A stretch of DNA of 47,654 nucleotides from an uncultured Thermomicrobiales bacterium. Its GTDB lineage: Bacteria; Chloroflexota; Chloroflexia; Thermomicrobiales; UBA6265. This document shows positions 27,500-37,337 of this stretch, piece after piece. The stretch lies in NCBI GenBank assembly GCA_902806325.1, contig CADCWE010000269.1:1-47654 (forward strand), read 5' to 3'. The notes beneath the pieces are model-generated. The model did not search any database and was not told the origin of the DNA. It was given only the letters and a program-made list of their open reading frames with translations. A program made the translations under genes and the position numbers. How positions within the stretch are numbered: position 1 is the stretch's first letter; the number at the start of each line of letters is the position of its first letter.

Positions 27500-27768
27500 C
27501 GGGCCCCCTTCCATTGGCTGTCGCTCCTTGCTTCGGACGGCGCGACCCAGTGATCGGAGTGCTCCATAGCGCGTTCCCCAGGACCCGAGAGGCGGGACCT
27601 CGACGGGCGCCGCCGCGGGGGATCTTCGTGCTCCGGAGCAGGAACACGGACCCCGCTAGCGGACCGTCTGGACGGGCGTCCTCCGCCGCGCAGACGGTAC
27701 GCCGCTTGCCTCCTGGATGCCTAGCACACGTCGCCCCGCCCGTCTCGCATTGCCGGAGGGCCATCCCG

Positions 27769-28866
27769 ATGCCTTCGCCCCTGCGCTCCATCGTCGCCCT
27801 CGTCGTGCTGTTCGGCGTCCTGATGTCGTCGCCGATCGTGCGTGCCCAGAACGTCGAGCGCGACCAGCGCGAGGCCGTCGCCACCGCCGAGGAGATTTTT
27901 CGCCTCGCCGAAGAGCGCAAGTTCAACGCGATGTTCGACCGGATCCATCCGGACGCCCAGGCCGTGGTGCCCCGCGCCGCCGCCGTCGGCGCCTTCGAGG
28001 AGGTCTACGGCGCGGCGCAGGCGGGCGAGTTCACGATCCTCGGCGTCGAGATGGTGGAGTGGACCTGGCCCGTCACCGGAGCAACCTACCCGAACACGGC
28101 CGAGGTTCGCTACGCGTTGCCCTACGTCGAGGACGGCCAGCGCAAGACCGTCGAAGCGCCGATGTACCTGGTCGACAGCGGCGGCGGGTGGCGGTGGTTC
28201 TTCGGCGCCGACCGGGAGTTCGTCGAAACCGCGATCGAGCGCTTCGGCGGCGCGAGCGGGGCACCGTTGACCGAAGGCAACCTGCTCGAAAACGTCACCC
28301 GTGACCTGGACGATTTCTACGCGGACGCCTTCGGCTACACCGACTCGCCCTACGTCTACGAGACTCCGGGCGTCGTCGTCGTGCCGCCGAACGACGCGGT
28401 GCAGACCGAATGCGGTCCCGCCCAGTCCGGCTTCTGGGCGTTCTACTGCCCCCTCGACGCCACGATCTACCTCGACGCCGGTTTGCTCGGCCAGCTTCAG
28501 CAGCAGGCCGATTTCGCCGTCGCCTTCGTGATCGGCCACGAGTGGGCACACCACGTCCAGACCACGGTCGGGATCGAGCGGGTCGACGCGGGCGAACGGC
28601 CCGAGGCCTTCAACGACCTCTACAGCATCGAGTTGGAGTTGATGGCCGACTGCTTCACCGGTCTCTGGGCGCTCGACGTCGACACCCGCGGCCAACTCGA
28701 AGCCGACGACATCGACGAGGCGGTGCGGTTCACGATCGAGTACCTGGGCGACCCGGAGTACATCGACCAATACGATCCCCAGGCCCACGGCACCGACCAG
28801 CAGCGCAGCGAGTCGTTCCTGACCGGCTACGAGGGCGGCTTTGAAGGGTGCAACGTGACGGTCTGA
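27769..28866 (+). CDS. Secreted neutral zinc metallopeptidase-like protein
   Basis: ATG 27769 (GGAGGG 9 nt upstream) gives 365 residues; the track start 27514 is in the leader. A signal peptide (~1-27, ending SSPIVRAQ) is followed by a ~120-residue SnoaL/NTF2-like part (AEEIFRLAEERKFNAMFDRIHPDAQAVV). A putative neutral zinc metallopeptidase (YpfJ-like) domain comes next, with VVVVPPNDAVQTECGPAQSGFWAFYCPLDATIYLD and the active-site motif FVIGHEWAHHVQ (HExxH). ELELMADCFTGLWAL supplies the third ligand region. Zinc ligands are intact. The target is unknown, perhaps cell-envelope proteins. Confidence 0.88.
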   Translation: MPSPLRSIVALVVLFGVLMSSPIVRAQNVERDQREAVATAEEIFRLAEERKFNAMFDRIHPDAQAVVPRAAAVGAFEEVYGAAQAGEFTILGVEMVEWTWPVTGATYPNTAEVRYALPYVEDGQRKTVEAPMYLVDSGGGWRWFFGADREFVETAIERFGGASGAPLTEGNLLENVTRDLDDFYADAFGYTDSPYVYETPGVVVVPPNDAVQTECGPAQSGFWAFYCPLDATIYLDAGLLGQLQQQADFAVAFVIGHEWAHHVQTTVGIERVDAGERPEAFNDLYSIELELMADCFTGLWALDVDTRGQLEADDIDEAVRFTIEYLGDPEYIDQYDPQAHGTDQQRSESFLTGYEGGFEGCNVTV

Positions 28867-28888
28867 CCCGAGTGCCCAGCCCAACGAG

Positions 28889-28920
28889 ACGCCCCGCCCC
28901 TGGCGTCGGGGGCGGGGCGT
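28889..28920. terminator. Bidirectional terminator hairpin
   Basis: ACGCCCCGCCCC (28889-28900) pairs perfectly over 12 bp with GGGGCGGGGCGT (28909-28920) around an 8-nt loop. CCCTTTGCG follows on the plus strand. It is placed between the convergent metallopeptidase and 1670-aa genes. Confidence 0.75.
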
Positions 28921-28955
28921 CCCTTTGCGTTCGGTGGGTGGCGATCCGTCGCCCC

Positions 28956-31900
28956 CTACTTGATCCCGAACGTCGCGGTGATCGTTTGTCCGGTGCGCGG
29001 GACCGTAATCGTGATACGGTAGGTCGCGGTGGGGTCTGGCAACTGGCGGGCCGAAAGGTTGTAGCTGTAGATCCCGTCGGCGTAGTGGAGGACGCCCGAG
29101 GTGTCGCCGGTACCGGTCGCGATCGGCTCGTTGATCGTGCCAACCGGGACGCCGCCGGACAGAATCGTCACCGTCAGTGTCGGCGCCAAATCCGACGGCG
29201 TGGAGCCGTCGCAGTCCAGGAATTGGACCTTGACCGGGACGTTGCCCTTGTTACTGAACCGGCTCGACCCGTCCTGATCGATCGGCGGCAACACGCCCCC
29301 ACGCGTGATGTCGAAGGAGACCGACACCGACGCGGTGGCGACGCCACCGGACGCGCCGTCGGAAACCGAAACGGTCGCGGTGTACCGCCCGGATTTGGCG
29401 TAGGTGTGAAGGAACGACCGCGACCCCCCTGCCACCGGCGCGAACACTTCCGACGGCGTCCCGTCCCCCCAGGCGATCGATCCGGTCAAGTCGTCGGCGC
29501 CCGGGTCGAAGGCCGAGATCGTCAGGCTGGCGTTGCCAATTCCACACCCCACCGCGGCGGCGTCGAAGTTTGCGGTCGCGGTCGGGGCGACGTTGGCGAC
29601 CCGGACGGTGAACGTCGCGGGGAAGGAGAAGGCTTGGTCTTCGTCCATGACGACGAGTTCGACGGTGTAGTCGCCGTCGTCGGCGTAGCGGTGGATGAGG
29701 GACCCGAGCGCGCCGGGCGCGATCAACGTTGTTCGGTCCGAAGTCCCGTCGCCCCAATTCACGTCCATTGTCCAGGGATCGTCGCGACCCGGATCGGCGA
29801 ACGACCCGAGTTCGAGCGCGGTGTGCGAGCCTTCGTCCGCGGTCTGGTCCGCGGGCGCGGTGACGGTCGGCCGAGCGTTGTAGACATAAACCGCCGTCGA
29901 GCCGAGCGTGACGCCGCCGTCGCCGTCGTCGACCCGGACGTTGACCTGCGGGAACCCGTCGTCGTGGAACCGGCAGCGGCCGGTCGTGGACTCGTAGTTC
30001 AGGTCGTTGTCGCAGTCGTAGGCGATCGTCAGCACGTCCCCCGGGCCGGGATCGGTGGCAAGGACGGCGATCTGGGTCTCGGATCCCTCGTCCACGGAGG
30101 GGGCGACGATGGGACCGAGGGACGGCGCGACGTTGGCGACCTCGACGGTCATCCGGGAGGCACCGGCGGCGCCGAAGCGGCCTCGGACCTCGACCGTCGC
30201 GGTGTAGGCGCCCTCGTCCGGGTAGGCGTGAGCGCGGACGCCGAGCGCGCCGGTCTGGGGCACCTCGAACGTTTCGGTTGCCCCGTCCCCCCACACGACG
30301 GAGACGGTCCACGGGCCGTTGGTGGCGACGTTGGTGAAGGAGCCGAGGTCGAAGCTCTCCAACGAGCCTTCGGCCAGACCTTGGTACGCATCCAGCGCGG
30401 CGACCATCGGGGCCAACGGTGCGTCCGTCACGTCGAGTTCGGTGTGTGTTCCGGCCTTGAATTCGACCGGCACGGGCGACGCCAATGCGTATCCACCCGG
30501 GGCCGTGGTCTCGACGACGACGTATCGGCCCGGACGTTGGGCGACGAACTCGGTGTGCCCGTCTCCGCCGCCGACCAGATCCTTCGGCCCGTCGCAGGCG
30601 CTGGCGACGGTGGCGACCCCGGCGTCGGGCACGCCGTTGGCATCCGCGTCCTGGTGCAGCGCGAAGCAGGCACCAGGAATCGGCGTGGTCCCCTGGTCGG
30701 CCGCGAGTTTGACGACGGTCAGGTCCCCGGTGGTGCTCCGGTGTTCGAGCCTCACCGATTGGTGCCCGGCCAGGAGGTTCAACGGCAACGGGTCGGCCAG
30801 GAGGTACTGTTCGCCGGATTCGGGGTCGTACGGTGCCTTCGTTTCGACCACGATGTACCGTCCCGGCGGGATCTCGTCGATCCACAGCTCCCCGTCATGA
30901 CCCATGTCGTTGAAGGTGAAATCGCATTCGGTGAACGCCACGGGATCCGCGTCACCATCGACCACCCCGTCTCCGTCGCTGTCCCGGCGCAGATCGACGC
31001 AGGCGTCGTGAAGGGTCCGCCTCGGGAAACGGTTGTTCCTAAGGTCGAGGACCAAGAAGGCGTTGCGGGTCGGGTGGAGGACCGTCGTGTTGGCGTGCTC
31101 GCCCGGCAGCAGTGTCACCGGGTGCGGTTCCGCCCGCAGGAGTTCGTGGTAGGACGCCGTGACCGGGATGGTCGTTTCCACCAGGAGGTACGAACCGGGC
31201 GGAACCGGGAACCAAAACTCGGTGATGCCGTCGTCGCCTAGCGGCAGCGAGAAGTCGCAGGCGGACGCAACCGTCGGTTCGTCGGCATCGGGCGCGCCGT
31301 TGCCGTTCGCGTCCCGGCGAAGATCGAAGCAGGCGCCGTAGCCCTTCGAATCGATGTGGTAGTCCGGGTCCACCCGCGACAGCACCGTCAAGGTCGCGGG
31401 GGCGGGATCGAGCACCGCGACCTGCCGCGCCTCCCCGCCCTGGAGCCCCTCGACCAGGATCGGCAGGGCCGTGCCGTGCCCGGCCGGGGTTCGGGTCTCG
31501 ACCAGGAAGTACGTCCCCGGCGCGATCCCCGTAAAGTGCGTCTGCCCGTTGCCACCGACGAGGTCCTTCGGATCCTCCGCGTCGCAGCGGCCGGCGGCCC
31601 TGACGTCGGTGGCGGGGGCGAACACGCCGTCGCCGTTGTCCCGGTGCAGGTCGAAGCAGGCGCCGGGGAGGGCCGCCGATCCCGCGTCGGCGCCGCGCCG
31701 GGTCACGGTCAGTTCCGCCGTCGCCCGGGTGAGGGTGATGTCGAGACGGGTGGCGGCGCCGTTCGCGATTTGGAACCCGCGTGGTGCGATCGGTGCGTAG
31801 CCGTCCGGAGCTGCTTGCTGGCCCAGGATGTAGGCGCCGGGGGCGATGGCCCGTGAGAGGGTCCCGTCGCGCGCGCCGTCGGCGTCGTCGCAGACGAGGG

Positions 31901-33968
31901 CCACGAACGTGCCGGCGCCGCCCTTGCCGTTGTCCAGGTGAACCGTGAAGCAGGCACCGGGGAGGGGCGCGCCGTCCGTGTCGGCCCCGAGCACCGCGAC
32001 CACCAGACCGCCGGGGCGGTCGACCACCTCGTAGCGGGTGGTGGTGTTCGGCGCCACGCGCACTTCGCGCGGCGTGGCATCGAGCAGATAGCCGAGGGGC
32101 GATCGCGTCTCGATCAGGTAGTAGAGGCGCCCCGCGGGCAGCTCGGCGAAGCGCAGGATGCCGTCGGACCCGTCTTCGTCGTCGCACCGGCCACCGCGGA
32201 ACTCGTCGCCCGCCTTCCCGAACATGGCGTCGCCGTCGTCCAGGTAGAGGTCGAAGCAGGCGCCGGGCAGCGGCGTGGTGCCCGTGTCGGCGCCCAACAC
32301 CACCACGTCGAGGTCGCCGTTCGGCGCGTCGAGGACGACGTCGAGGCGGGTGACGGCGCCCTCGACGACCGCGAACGGGCGGTTCGCCATCGGGAGGTAG
32401 CCATCAGGCGTTGACCAGGCCGCCATCACCAGGACGTAGTTCCCGGGCCGGATCGCGGCGTGAAACGAGCCGGGCCGGTCGCCGGTTGCCCCGGACGTTA
32501 CGTGGTCGCCCAACGCCCCGCCGCCGGCGTCGGTGTAGATGTCGAAGACGATCGACCCCGGGAGGGGGCCGCTTTGGTTGCCGGCGCCGTAGACGGTGAC
32601 GATCGCGCCGCCGGGCCGGTCGACGAACGGGACCGACTTCTGCTCCCCGGCGGTCACGGTGACCGCCAACGGTTCGGCCAGAAGGTAGCCGAAGGGGGCA
32701 CTCTCCTCGACCACGAAGTAGGTGCCCGGTGCCCAACCGCCGATCCGGGTCACGCCGTCGAGGACACCGGAGAAGGCGTCGCAGGAACCGCCGAGAGAGC
32801 CGTCGGTTCCAGGGTGGTGTCCGGTGCCGGTGCCGAGGTAAGCCGGGTCGAAGGCGCCGTCGCCGTCGCCGTCGCGATGGATCGCGAAGCAGGCGCCGGG
32901 GAGGGGCGTCTGCCCGGTGTCGGCGCCGAGTTTGGTGATCGTCATCACCGCTTCGGCCGGCAGGACGACGTCGAGCGGGGCGGCCACCCTGGCGACGACG
33001 GTCGCGGGCACGATCAGGTTGGCCGCGTAGCCGGGCCAACTGGTGCGGACGTCAAGGAGATAATCGCCCGCGTCGACGGTCAGATCGATCCGCCCGTCCG
33101 CCGCGTTGTCGTCGTCGTCGCAGGCAGAGGCGATCGCCCCGCCCGTGCCCGCTCCGGGGTAGACGTCGAGGCAAAAATCGGGGAGCGGCGTGACTCCGGT
33201 GTCGTGGCCGTAAACCGTCACGACCAGCCCCGTCCGCGCGATCACCTCGATGGTCACGGTCCCAGACCCCGCCGCGAGGGCGTCGGCAACCGTGTAGGTG
33301 AAGCCGGCGTTGCCGGCGAACCCGGCCTCGGGAACGAAGACGATGGTGGTGTCCTCGATCGTCGCGACGCCGTGGACGACCTCGCCTACGCCCGTGAAGG
33401 CGATTGGGTCGCCGTCCGGGTCGTAGGCGAGGTCGTCGAGGTGGATCCGGATCGCCGTTCCGACCGTCGTTTCGACGGAAAGGTCGCCGGCAATCGGCGG
33501 CGTGTTGGATGTCGGCGGGGGATCGGTCGGCAGCAGGGTTTCCTCCGGCGCGACAATGCCTCCGTCGACGAGGGACGCGGCGGCGACCTGGACCAGCAGT
33601 TCGCCGGTGGCCGTCGCCCCGGCGGCGTCGGCAATCGCGAAGGTGAACCGATCCTCCCCGGCGAACCCTGGCGCCGGGGTATAGGTCGCGGTGCCGTCAC
33701 CGTTATTGACGGCGGCGCCGGAGGCGGCGGGACCGATCGAGGCAACCGTCAACACGTCCCCGGGATCGGGATCCGTGGCGAAGGCGAGCAGGTCCACCAC
33801 AATCGGCGTGTCCTGGACCGTGGCGGTGGCTGGCGAGGATACGATGGTCGGGGCGGCGTTGGACGGTGGTTCTTCTTGGGCCGCGACCGGTGAAGCTAGT
33901 TGCCCCACCAATCCGGCCATGACGGCGACGACGACCAACGCGCGGACTAGCGAGGCGATACGAGGCAT
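28956..33968 (-). CDS. Giant secreted repeat protein: cadherin-like, nine SpaA-like, PKD and PxKF-type domains
   Basis: The 1670 residues start with a signal peptide (~1-30). Two cadherin-like Ig domains follow (~35-245; DGTATYTPAPGFAGEDRFTF and FVPEAGFAGNAGFTYTVADA). Nine SpaA/SdrB-like prealbumin repeats come next (~250-1165), for example LPGACFAIHRDGDGDG. Four PKD/Ig domains (~1170-1550) carry VVWGDGATETF and VNWGDGTSDRT. A C-terminal domain with GNVPVKVQFLDCDG is of the PxKF type. In eight of nine SpaA repeats, Cys residues bracket an Asp/Gly-rich loop that could hold calcium; the third repeat lacks both. There is no LPxTG or C-terminal anchor helix. ATG 33968 has GGAGAG upstream. It probably is a fibrous surface adhesin or S-layer-associated protein. 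Confidence 0.87.
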   Translation of the reverse strand: MPRIASLVRALVVVAVMAGLVGQLASPVAAQEEPPSNAAPTIVSSPATATVQDTPIVVDLLAFATDPDPGDVLTVASIGPAASGAAVNNGDGTATYTPAPGFAGEDRFTFAIADAAGATATGELLVQVAAASLVDGGIVAPEETLLPTDPPPTSNTPPIAGDLSVETTVGTAIRIHLDDLAYDPDGDPIAFTGVGEVVHGVATIEDTTIVFVPEAGFAGNAGFTYTVADALAAGSGTVTIEVIARTGLVVTVYGHDTGVTPLPDFCLDVYPGAGTGGAIASACDDDDNAADGRIDLTVDAGDYLLDVRTSWPGYAANLIVPATVVARVAAPLDVVLPAEAVMTITKLGADTGQTPLPGACFAIHRDGDGDGAFDPAYLGTGTGHHPGTDGSLGGSCDAFSGVLDGVTRIGGWAPGTYFVVEESAPFGYLLAEPLAVTVTAGEQKSVPFVDRPGGAIVTVYGAGNQSGPLPGSIVFDIYTDAGGGALGDHVTSGATGDRPGSFHAAIRPGNYVLVMAAWSTPDGYLPMANRPFAVVEGAVTRLDVVLDAPNGDLDVVVLGADTGTTPLPGACFDLYLDDGDAMFGKAGDEFRGGRCDDEDGSDGILRFAELPAGRLYYLIETRSPLGYLLDATPREVRVAPNTTTRYEVVDRPGGLVVAVLGADTDGAPLPGACFTVHLDNGKGGAGTFVALVCDDADGARDGTLSRAIAPGAYILGQQAAPDGYAPIAPRGFQIANGAATRLDITLTRATAELTVTRRGADAGSAALPGACFDLHRDNGDGVFAPATDVRAAGRCDAEDPKDLVGGNGQTHFTGIAPGTYFLVETRTPAGHGTALPILVEGLQGGEARQVAVLDPAPATLTVLSRVDPDYHIDSKGYGACFDLRRDANGNGAPDADEPTVASACDFSLPLGDDGITEFWFPVPPGSYLLVETTIPVTASYHELLRAEPHPVTLLPGEHANTTVLHPTRNAFLVLDLRNNRFPRRTLHDACVDLRRDSDGDGVVDGDADPVAFTECDFTFNDMGHDGELWIDEIPPGRYIVVETKAPYDPESGEQYLLADPLPLNLLAGHQSVRLEHRSTTGDLTVVKLAADQGTTPIPGACFALHQDADANGVPDAGVATVASACDGPKDLVGGGDGHTEFVAQRPGRYVVVETTAPGGYALASPVPVEFKAGTHTELDVTDAPLAPMVAALDAYQGLAEGSLESFDLGSFTNVATNGPWTVSVVWGDGATETFEVPQTGALGVRAHAYPDEGAYTATVEVRGRFGAAGASRMTVEVANVAPSLGPIVAPSVDEGSETQIAVLATDPGPGDVLTIAYDCDNDLNYESTTGRCRFHDDGFPQVNVRVDDGDGGVTLGSTAVYVYNARPTVTAPADQTADEGSHTALELGSFADPGRDDPWTMDVNWGDGTSDRTTLIAPGALGSLIHRYADDGDYTVELVVMDEDQAFSFPATFTVRVANVAPTATANFDAAAVGCGIGNASLTISAFDPGADDLTGSIAWGDGTPSEVFAPVAGGSRSFLHTYAKSGRYTATVSVSDGASGGVATASVSVSFDITRGGVLPPIDQDGSSRFSNKGNVPVKVQFLDCDGSTPSDLAPTLTVTILSGGVPVGTINEPIATGTGDTSGVLHYADGIYSYNLSARQLPDPTATYRITITVPRTGQTITATFGIK

Positions 33969-33993
33969 GGACGCTCTCCGGCGACACGAACGG

Positions 33994-34014
33994 GCCGCCC
34001 GGAACGCGGGCGGC
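33994..34014 (-). promoter_or_regulatory. Hairpin in the leader of the giant protein gene
   Basis: GCCGCCCG-GAACG-CGGGCGGC is a perfect 8-bp stem with a 5-nt loop between the regulator stop (34097) and the giant gene start (33968). It could partly terminate read-through from the regulator or affect translation. Confidence 0.45.
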
Positions 34015-34096
34015 GCAATCCCGCGGAACCGGCTACGGCTGCCCCGTGCTCGATCCCGCCGCCGCCATCGTAGGAGCGCGGTCTTTCAAAATTCTT

Positions 34097-37000
34097 TCAG
34101 TCGGAACGTCGCGTTTCGGCTGCCTCGGCCGATGCCCCGGCGGCGGCTTCCGTGGGCGGCAATGCCCGTCCGGCGGCGTGTGCGCGGTCGAAGGCATCGG
34201 CGCCGAGCGTATCTCGGGCGGCCGCGTGAAGCTGGGCGATGGTGGCCTCGTCGTTCGGGTCGCGACTCGCGCCGGTGGCGTCCCACAGGGCCGCCGCAGC
34301 GCCGAGCAGTCGCGCCGACCGCTCCCACCGCGCTTCGGCGCCGTGGACCCTGGCCAGCGATTCGAGCGCCATCGCGGCCCGCGCCCGGTCCCCCGATTCC
34401 ACCAGCAGCGAGAGGCTGGCCGCTAGGTTGGTCATCGCGCCTGCGAGGTCGCCGGTCTCGAGCGCGATCACGCCGAGGTTGTGCCGCGCCACGGCCTCGC
34501 CGTTGGGGTACCGCAGGTCGCGGAACAGGGGGATTGATTCCTCGTACCGGGCGATGGCGCGGGGGAAGTCCCCTTGTGCCTGGGCAACCCCGCCGAGGGC
34601 AACAATCGAGATCGCCATCCCTATGCGCAGGTCCAGCTGGCGCTGGACCGTCAAGGCTTGCTCGCAGTAGTCGCGCGCGCGGTCGAGTTCGCCGCGCTGG
34701 ATCATAAAGTTGGCCAGGTTGCCGAGCTGCGCGGCGACATTGGCGCGGTCCCCAAGCGCGCCGAAGAGATCGACCGCCGCCATCCAATAGGTCTCGGTCA
34801 GGGCGAGATCGCCCTGGTAGTAGGCGACGTTGCCGAGGCTGGCGTGGGCCTGGGCGATGCCCCATCGGTCGTGGTGCTCCTCGCTCAGCGCCAACGCTTC
34901 CGCGTGCAGCGCTGTTGCGTGCGCAAAGTCACCTTGCTCGTGGGCGACCTGCCCGCGCGCCGCCAGCGTGCGGGCGAGGCCAATCGGGCGTCCGCCGCTG
35001 GCGCGCCAGGTCGCGATCGCCGCCTCTAGGAGGGGTATTGCCTCCGCGTTGTCGCCTTGATCGCTGGCGAGGTCGCCGGCGACGCGGAGCGCGTTGGCCC
35101 TGGCGTCCGGGTCGCCATCGTGCGCGAGCGCCGCCTTCAGCCTGGCCCGGCCCTCGGTGAGGTACCCGCGGAGCCGCCAGTACCGGTGCAGGGCGGCGGC
35201 CATCCGCAGCGCCACGTCCGCCGTCTCGCGGTCGTCGGCGGCGGTCGCCCAGGACATCGCGGCGCCCAGGTTGGCGTGGTCGCGCTGGAGCCGGTCCAGC
35301 CACGCCGCCTGGCCGGGGCCAACCAGTTCGGGATCGGCCCGCTCGGCCAGATCCAGGAACACCCCGGCGTGGGCGCGCCGCAGCGCGTCGACTTCGTCGT
35401 GCTCGGCCAACCGTTCGAGCCCGAACTCGCGGATCGTCTCCAGCATCGAGAACCGGATGCCGTCGACCGAGCGCTCCCACCGCGCCCAGCTTTTCTCGAC
35501 CAGGGCATCGAGCGCGGCCTGACACGCCGCGGGATCGTCACGGGCCGCGACCTCCTCGCCGCGTTTCCCGTCGCCGGCCCGGCCGATTACCGCCGCCGCG
35601 TCCTCGATCGTGCAGCCACCGACGAACACGGACAGGCGCCGTGCCAGCGCCTGCTCCGGCGCCGAGAGAAGATCGTACGACCAGGAGATGGCATCGCGGA
35701 TGGTGCGCTGGCGGGGCGGCAGATCCCGAAAGCCGTCGGCAAGCAGCGCGAAACGATCGGCCAACCCGGCCAGCATCTGTTCCGGCGACAAGGACCGCCC
35801 GCGCGCCGCGGCCAATTCGAGCGCCAGCGGTAGCCCGTCGAGGCGGGCGCAGAGCTCCGCCACCGTCACCGCGTTGGCGTCGGCGAGCACGAAGTCCGGA
35901 CGAACGGCGCGCATCCGCCGCGCAAACAGATCGACCGCCTCGGACCGCGCCAACGCGGCCAGCGACGGCCACCGCGCTCCCGGTATCGCCAACGGTGGGG
36001 TCGGAAATTCGTGTTCCGCCCGCAGATGCAGCGGCTCGCGGCTGGTCGTCAACAGCGTCAGCCGGGGGCAAACGTCGAGCACCGCGGCCAGATCCGGTCC
36101 CGCCGCGACGACCTGCTCCAGGTTGTCGAGCACCAGCAGCACGGCGCCGTCGCCGATCGTCGCCGCGACCGCCGCCAGCGCCGTTCGCCCCGGGATGTCC
36201 TCGGCCCCGAGCGCCCGGGCCACCGCCGGCAGGACGAACGCGGGGTCACGGACGGCGGCGAGGGCGACGTAGCCGACGCCGTCGTCGAACTCGGCGCCGA
36301 GCCGGCGGGCGGCTTCCTGGGCGAGGCGCGTTTTGCCGACGCCGCCGGGACCCGTCACGGTGATCAGTCGAACCCCCGGTTCCCACAGCAGGTCCGCCAG
36401 CGCCGCCAACTCGCGATCGCGGCCGACCAGCGCGTTCGGCGGCGCGGGCACGGGAGCAAATCGGGTGGCCGGAGACGGCGCCCGAGCGGTGGCTGCGGAC
36501 GTCTTGGTGGGGGCGTCCTGGGCGGCGATCTCGGCTCGCAGCGCCTCCGTTTCTGGATCCGGTGCCACGTCGAGATCGTCTCGTAGGGCGTCCCGGCAGT
36601 GCTCGTACTGGCGGAGGGCGCGGTCGCGCCGCCCGGCGGCGGCAAACGCCCGCATCAGCGCTCGATGGACCGCCTCGTCGGATGGGTCGTCGTTGGTCAC
36701 GCGCTCCAGGTCGGCGACAACCGACCCCGGGTCGCCGCCAGCCAAGGCGTGGTCGGCCAGCGCCAGCACGGCGTCCCGGCGACGCCGCCGCAACCGCTCG
36801 CGGCGGACGACGGCCCATTCGTGCCCCGGTTCGTGCGCCAGCAGATCACCCGCGTAGAGGTCGAGCGCCGCCCGCAGGGCCTCGCTTCGCTCGTCGCCGC
36901 CGGCCGCGGGAACCCGGTCGAGCGCCCGCTCCATCGCGTCGACGTCGGTCCACAGTCCGGGGTCTTCGCGCAGGGCCACGCTGTCGCGGTCGGCTTCGAC

Positions 37001-37294
37001 GTAGGACGAGGCGCGGCCGGACGCCAAGGTGGGCTCCAGGACCCGTCGCAGCCCGTGGAGCGCCTGGTACAACGCGTTAGCGGCGCGCGCCGGGTCGGCG
37101 TCCGGCCAAAGCCGGTCGAGGACCCCCTCCCGCGGCAGCCGGTGCCCCGGCGTGGCGAGCAAGAGCAGCAGCAGCGACCGGGCCGAGCGGCGCGGCCAGG
37201 CGTCGACGCCCAAGACGCGCTCTCCGACCGCGATCCGGACCGGACCGAGCAGGCGGGCGGTTAGTGGCGGAATCGGGTCGGCGTGCGTTGACAT
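34097..37294 (-). CDS. SARP/AfsR-like transcriptional regulator (BTAD, NB-ARC ATPase, TPR)
   Basis: The 1065 residues show an OmpR/PhoB-type winged helix (~10-95; LARLLGPVRIAVGERV, then RLPREGVLDRLWPDADPARAANALYQALHGLRR). A bacterial transcriptional activator helical domain follows (~100-255). An NB-ARC/AAA ATPase comes next (Walker A TGPGGVGKTRLAQ at ~315; LLVLDNLEQV; TTSREPL), then tetratricopeptide-like repeats (~640-1000). The length is close to AfsR-type regulators. It would bind direct-repeat promoters and switch with ATP and partner binding to the TPRs. It lies 43 bp after the FAH gene and 128 bp before the giant surface protein gene on the same strand, so it may control that gene. The ATG has only a weak GGTGG site. 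Confidence 0.9.
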   Translation of the reverse strand: MSTHADPIPPLTARLLGPVRIAVGERVLGVDAWPRRSARSLLLLLLATPGHRLPREGVLDRLWPDADPARAANALYQALHGLRRVLEPTLASGRASSYVEADRDSVALREDPGLWTDVDAMERALDRVPAAGGDERSEALRAALDLYAGDLLAHEPGHEWAVVRRERLRRRRRDAVLALADHALAGGDPGSVVADLERVTNDDPSDEAVHRALMRAFAAAGRRDRALRQYEHCRDALRDDLDVAPDPETEALRAEIAAQDAPTKTSAATARAPSPATRFAPVPAPPNALVGRDRELAALADLLWEPGVRLITVTGPGGVGKTRLAQEAARRLGAEFDDGVGYVALAAVRDPAFVLPAVARALGAEDIPGRTALAAVAATIGDGAVLLVLDNLEQVVAAGPDLAAVLDVCPRLTLLTTSREPLHLRAEHEFPTPPLAIPGARWPSLAALARSEAVDLFARRMRAVRPDFVLADANAVTVAELCARLDGLPLALELAAARGRSLSPEQMLAGLADRFALLADGFRDLPPRQRTIRDAISWSYDLLSAPEQALARRLSVFVGGCTIEDAAAVIGRAGDGKRGEEVAARDDPAACQAALDALVEKSWARWERSVDGIRFSMLETIREFGLERLAEHDEVDALRRAHAGVFLDLAERADPELVGPGQAAWLDRLQRDHANLGAAMSWATAADDRETADVALRMAAALHRYWRLRGYLTEGRARLKAALAHDGDPDARANALRVAGDLASDQGDNAEAIPLLEAAIATWRASGGRPIGLARTLAARGQVAHEQGDFAHATALHAEALALSEEHHDRWGIAQAHASLGNVAYYQGDLALTETYWMAAVDLFGALGDRANVAAQLGNLANFMIQRGELDRARDYCEQALTVQRQLDLRIGMAISIVALGGVAQAQGDFPRAIARYEESIPLFRDLRYPNGEAVARHNLGVIALETGDLAGAMTNLAASLSLLVESGDRARAAMALESLARVHGAEARWERSARLLGAAAALWDATGASRDPNDEATIAQLHAAARDTLGADAFDRAHAAGRALPPTEAAAGASAEAAETRRSD

Positions 37295-37315
37295 CAGCAG
37301 CGACCACCGTTGCGC

Positions 37316-37331
37316 TTGGGGATTGCCCCAA
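37316..37331 (-). terminator. Small hairpin between FAH gene and regulator
   Basis: TTGGGG-ATTG-CCCCAA is a perfect 6-bp stem with a 4-nt loop in the 43-bp gap. It could be a weak terminator or a leader element; it is short and has no T-tract. Confidence 0.35.
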
Positions 37332-37337
37332 ACGAGG

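Noticed and set aside
27500-27768. T-box or other riboswitch upstream of the metallopeptidase gene
   Set aside because: The leader is GC-rich with possible stems, but no conserved riboswitch core such as the T-box bulge was found.
28848-31241. 797-aa plus ORF and the 477-aa ORF 32460..33893
   Set aside because: Antisense shadows of the giant repeat protein; the regular RDGDGDG coding creates long open antisense frames.
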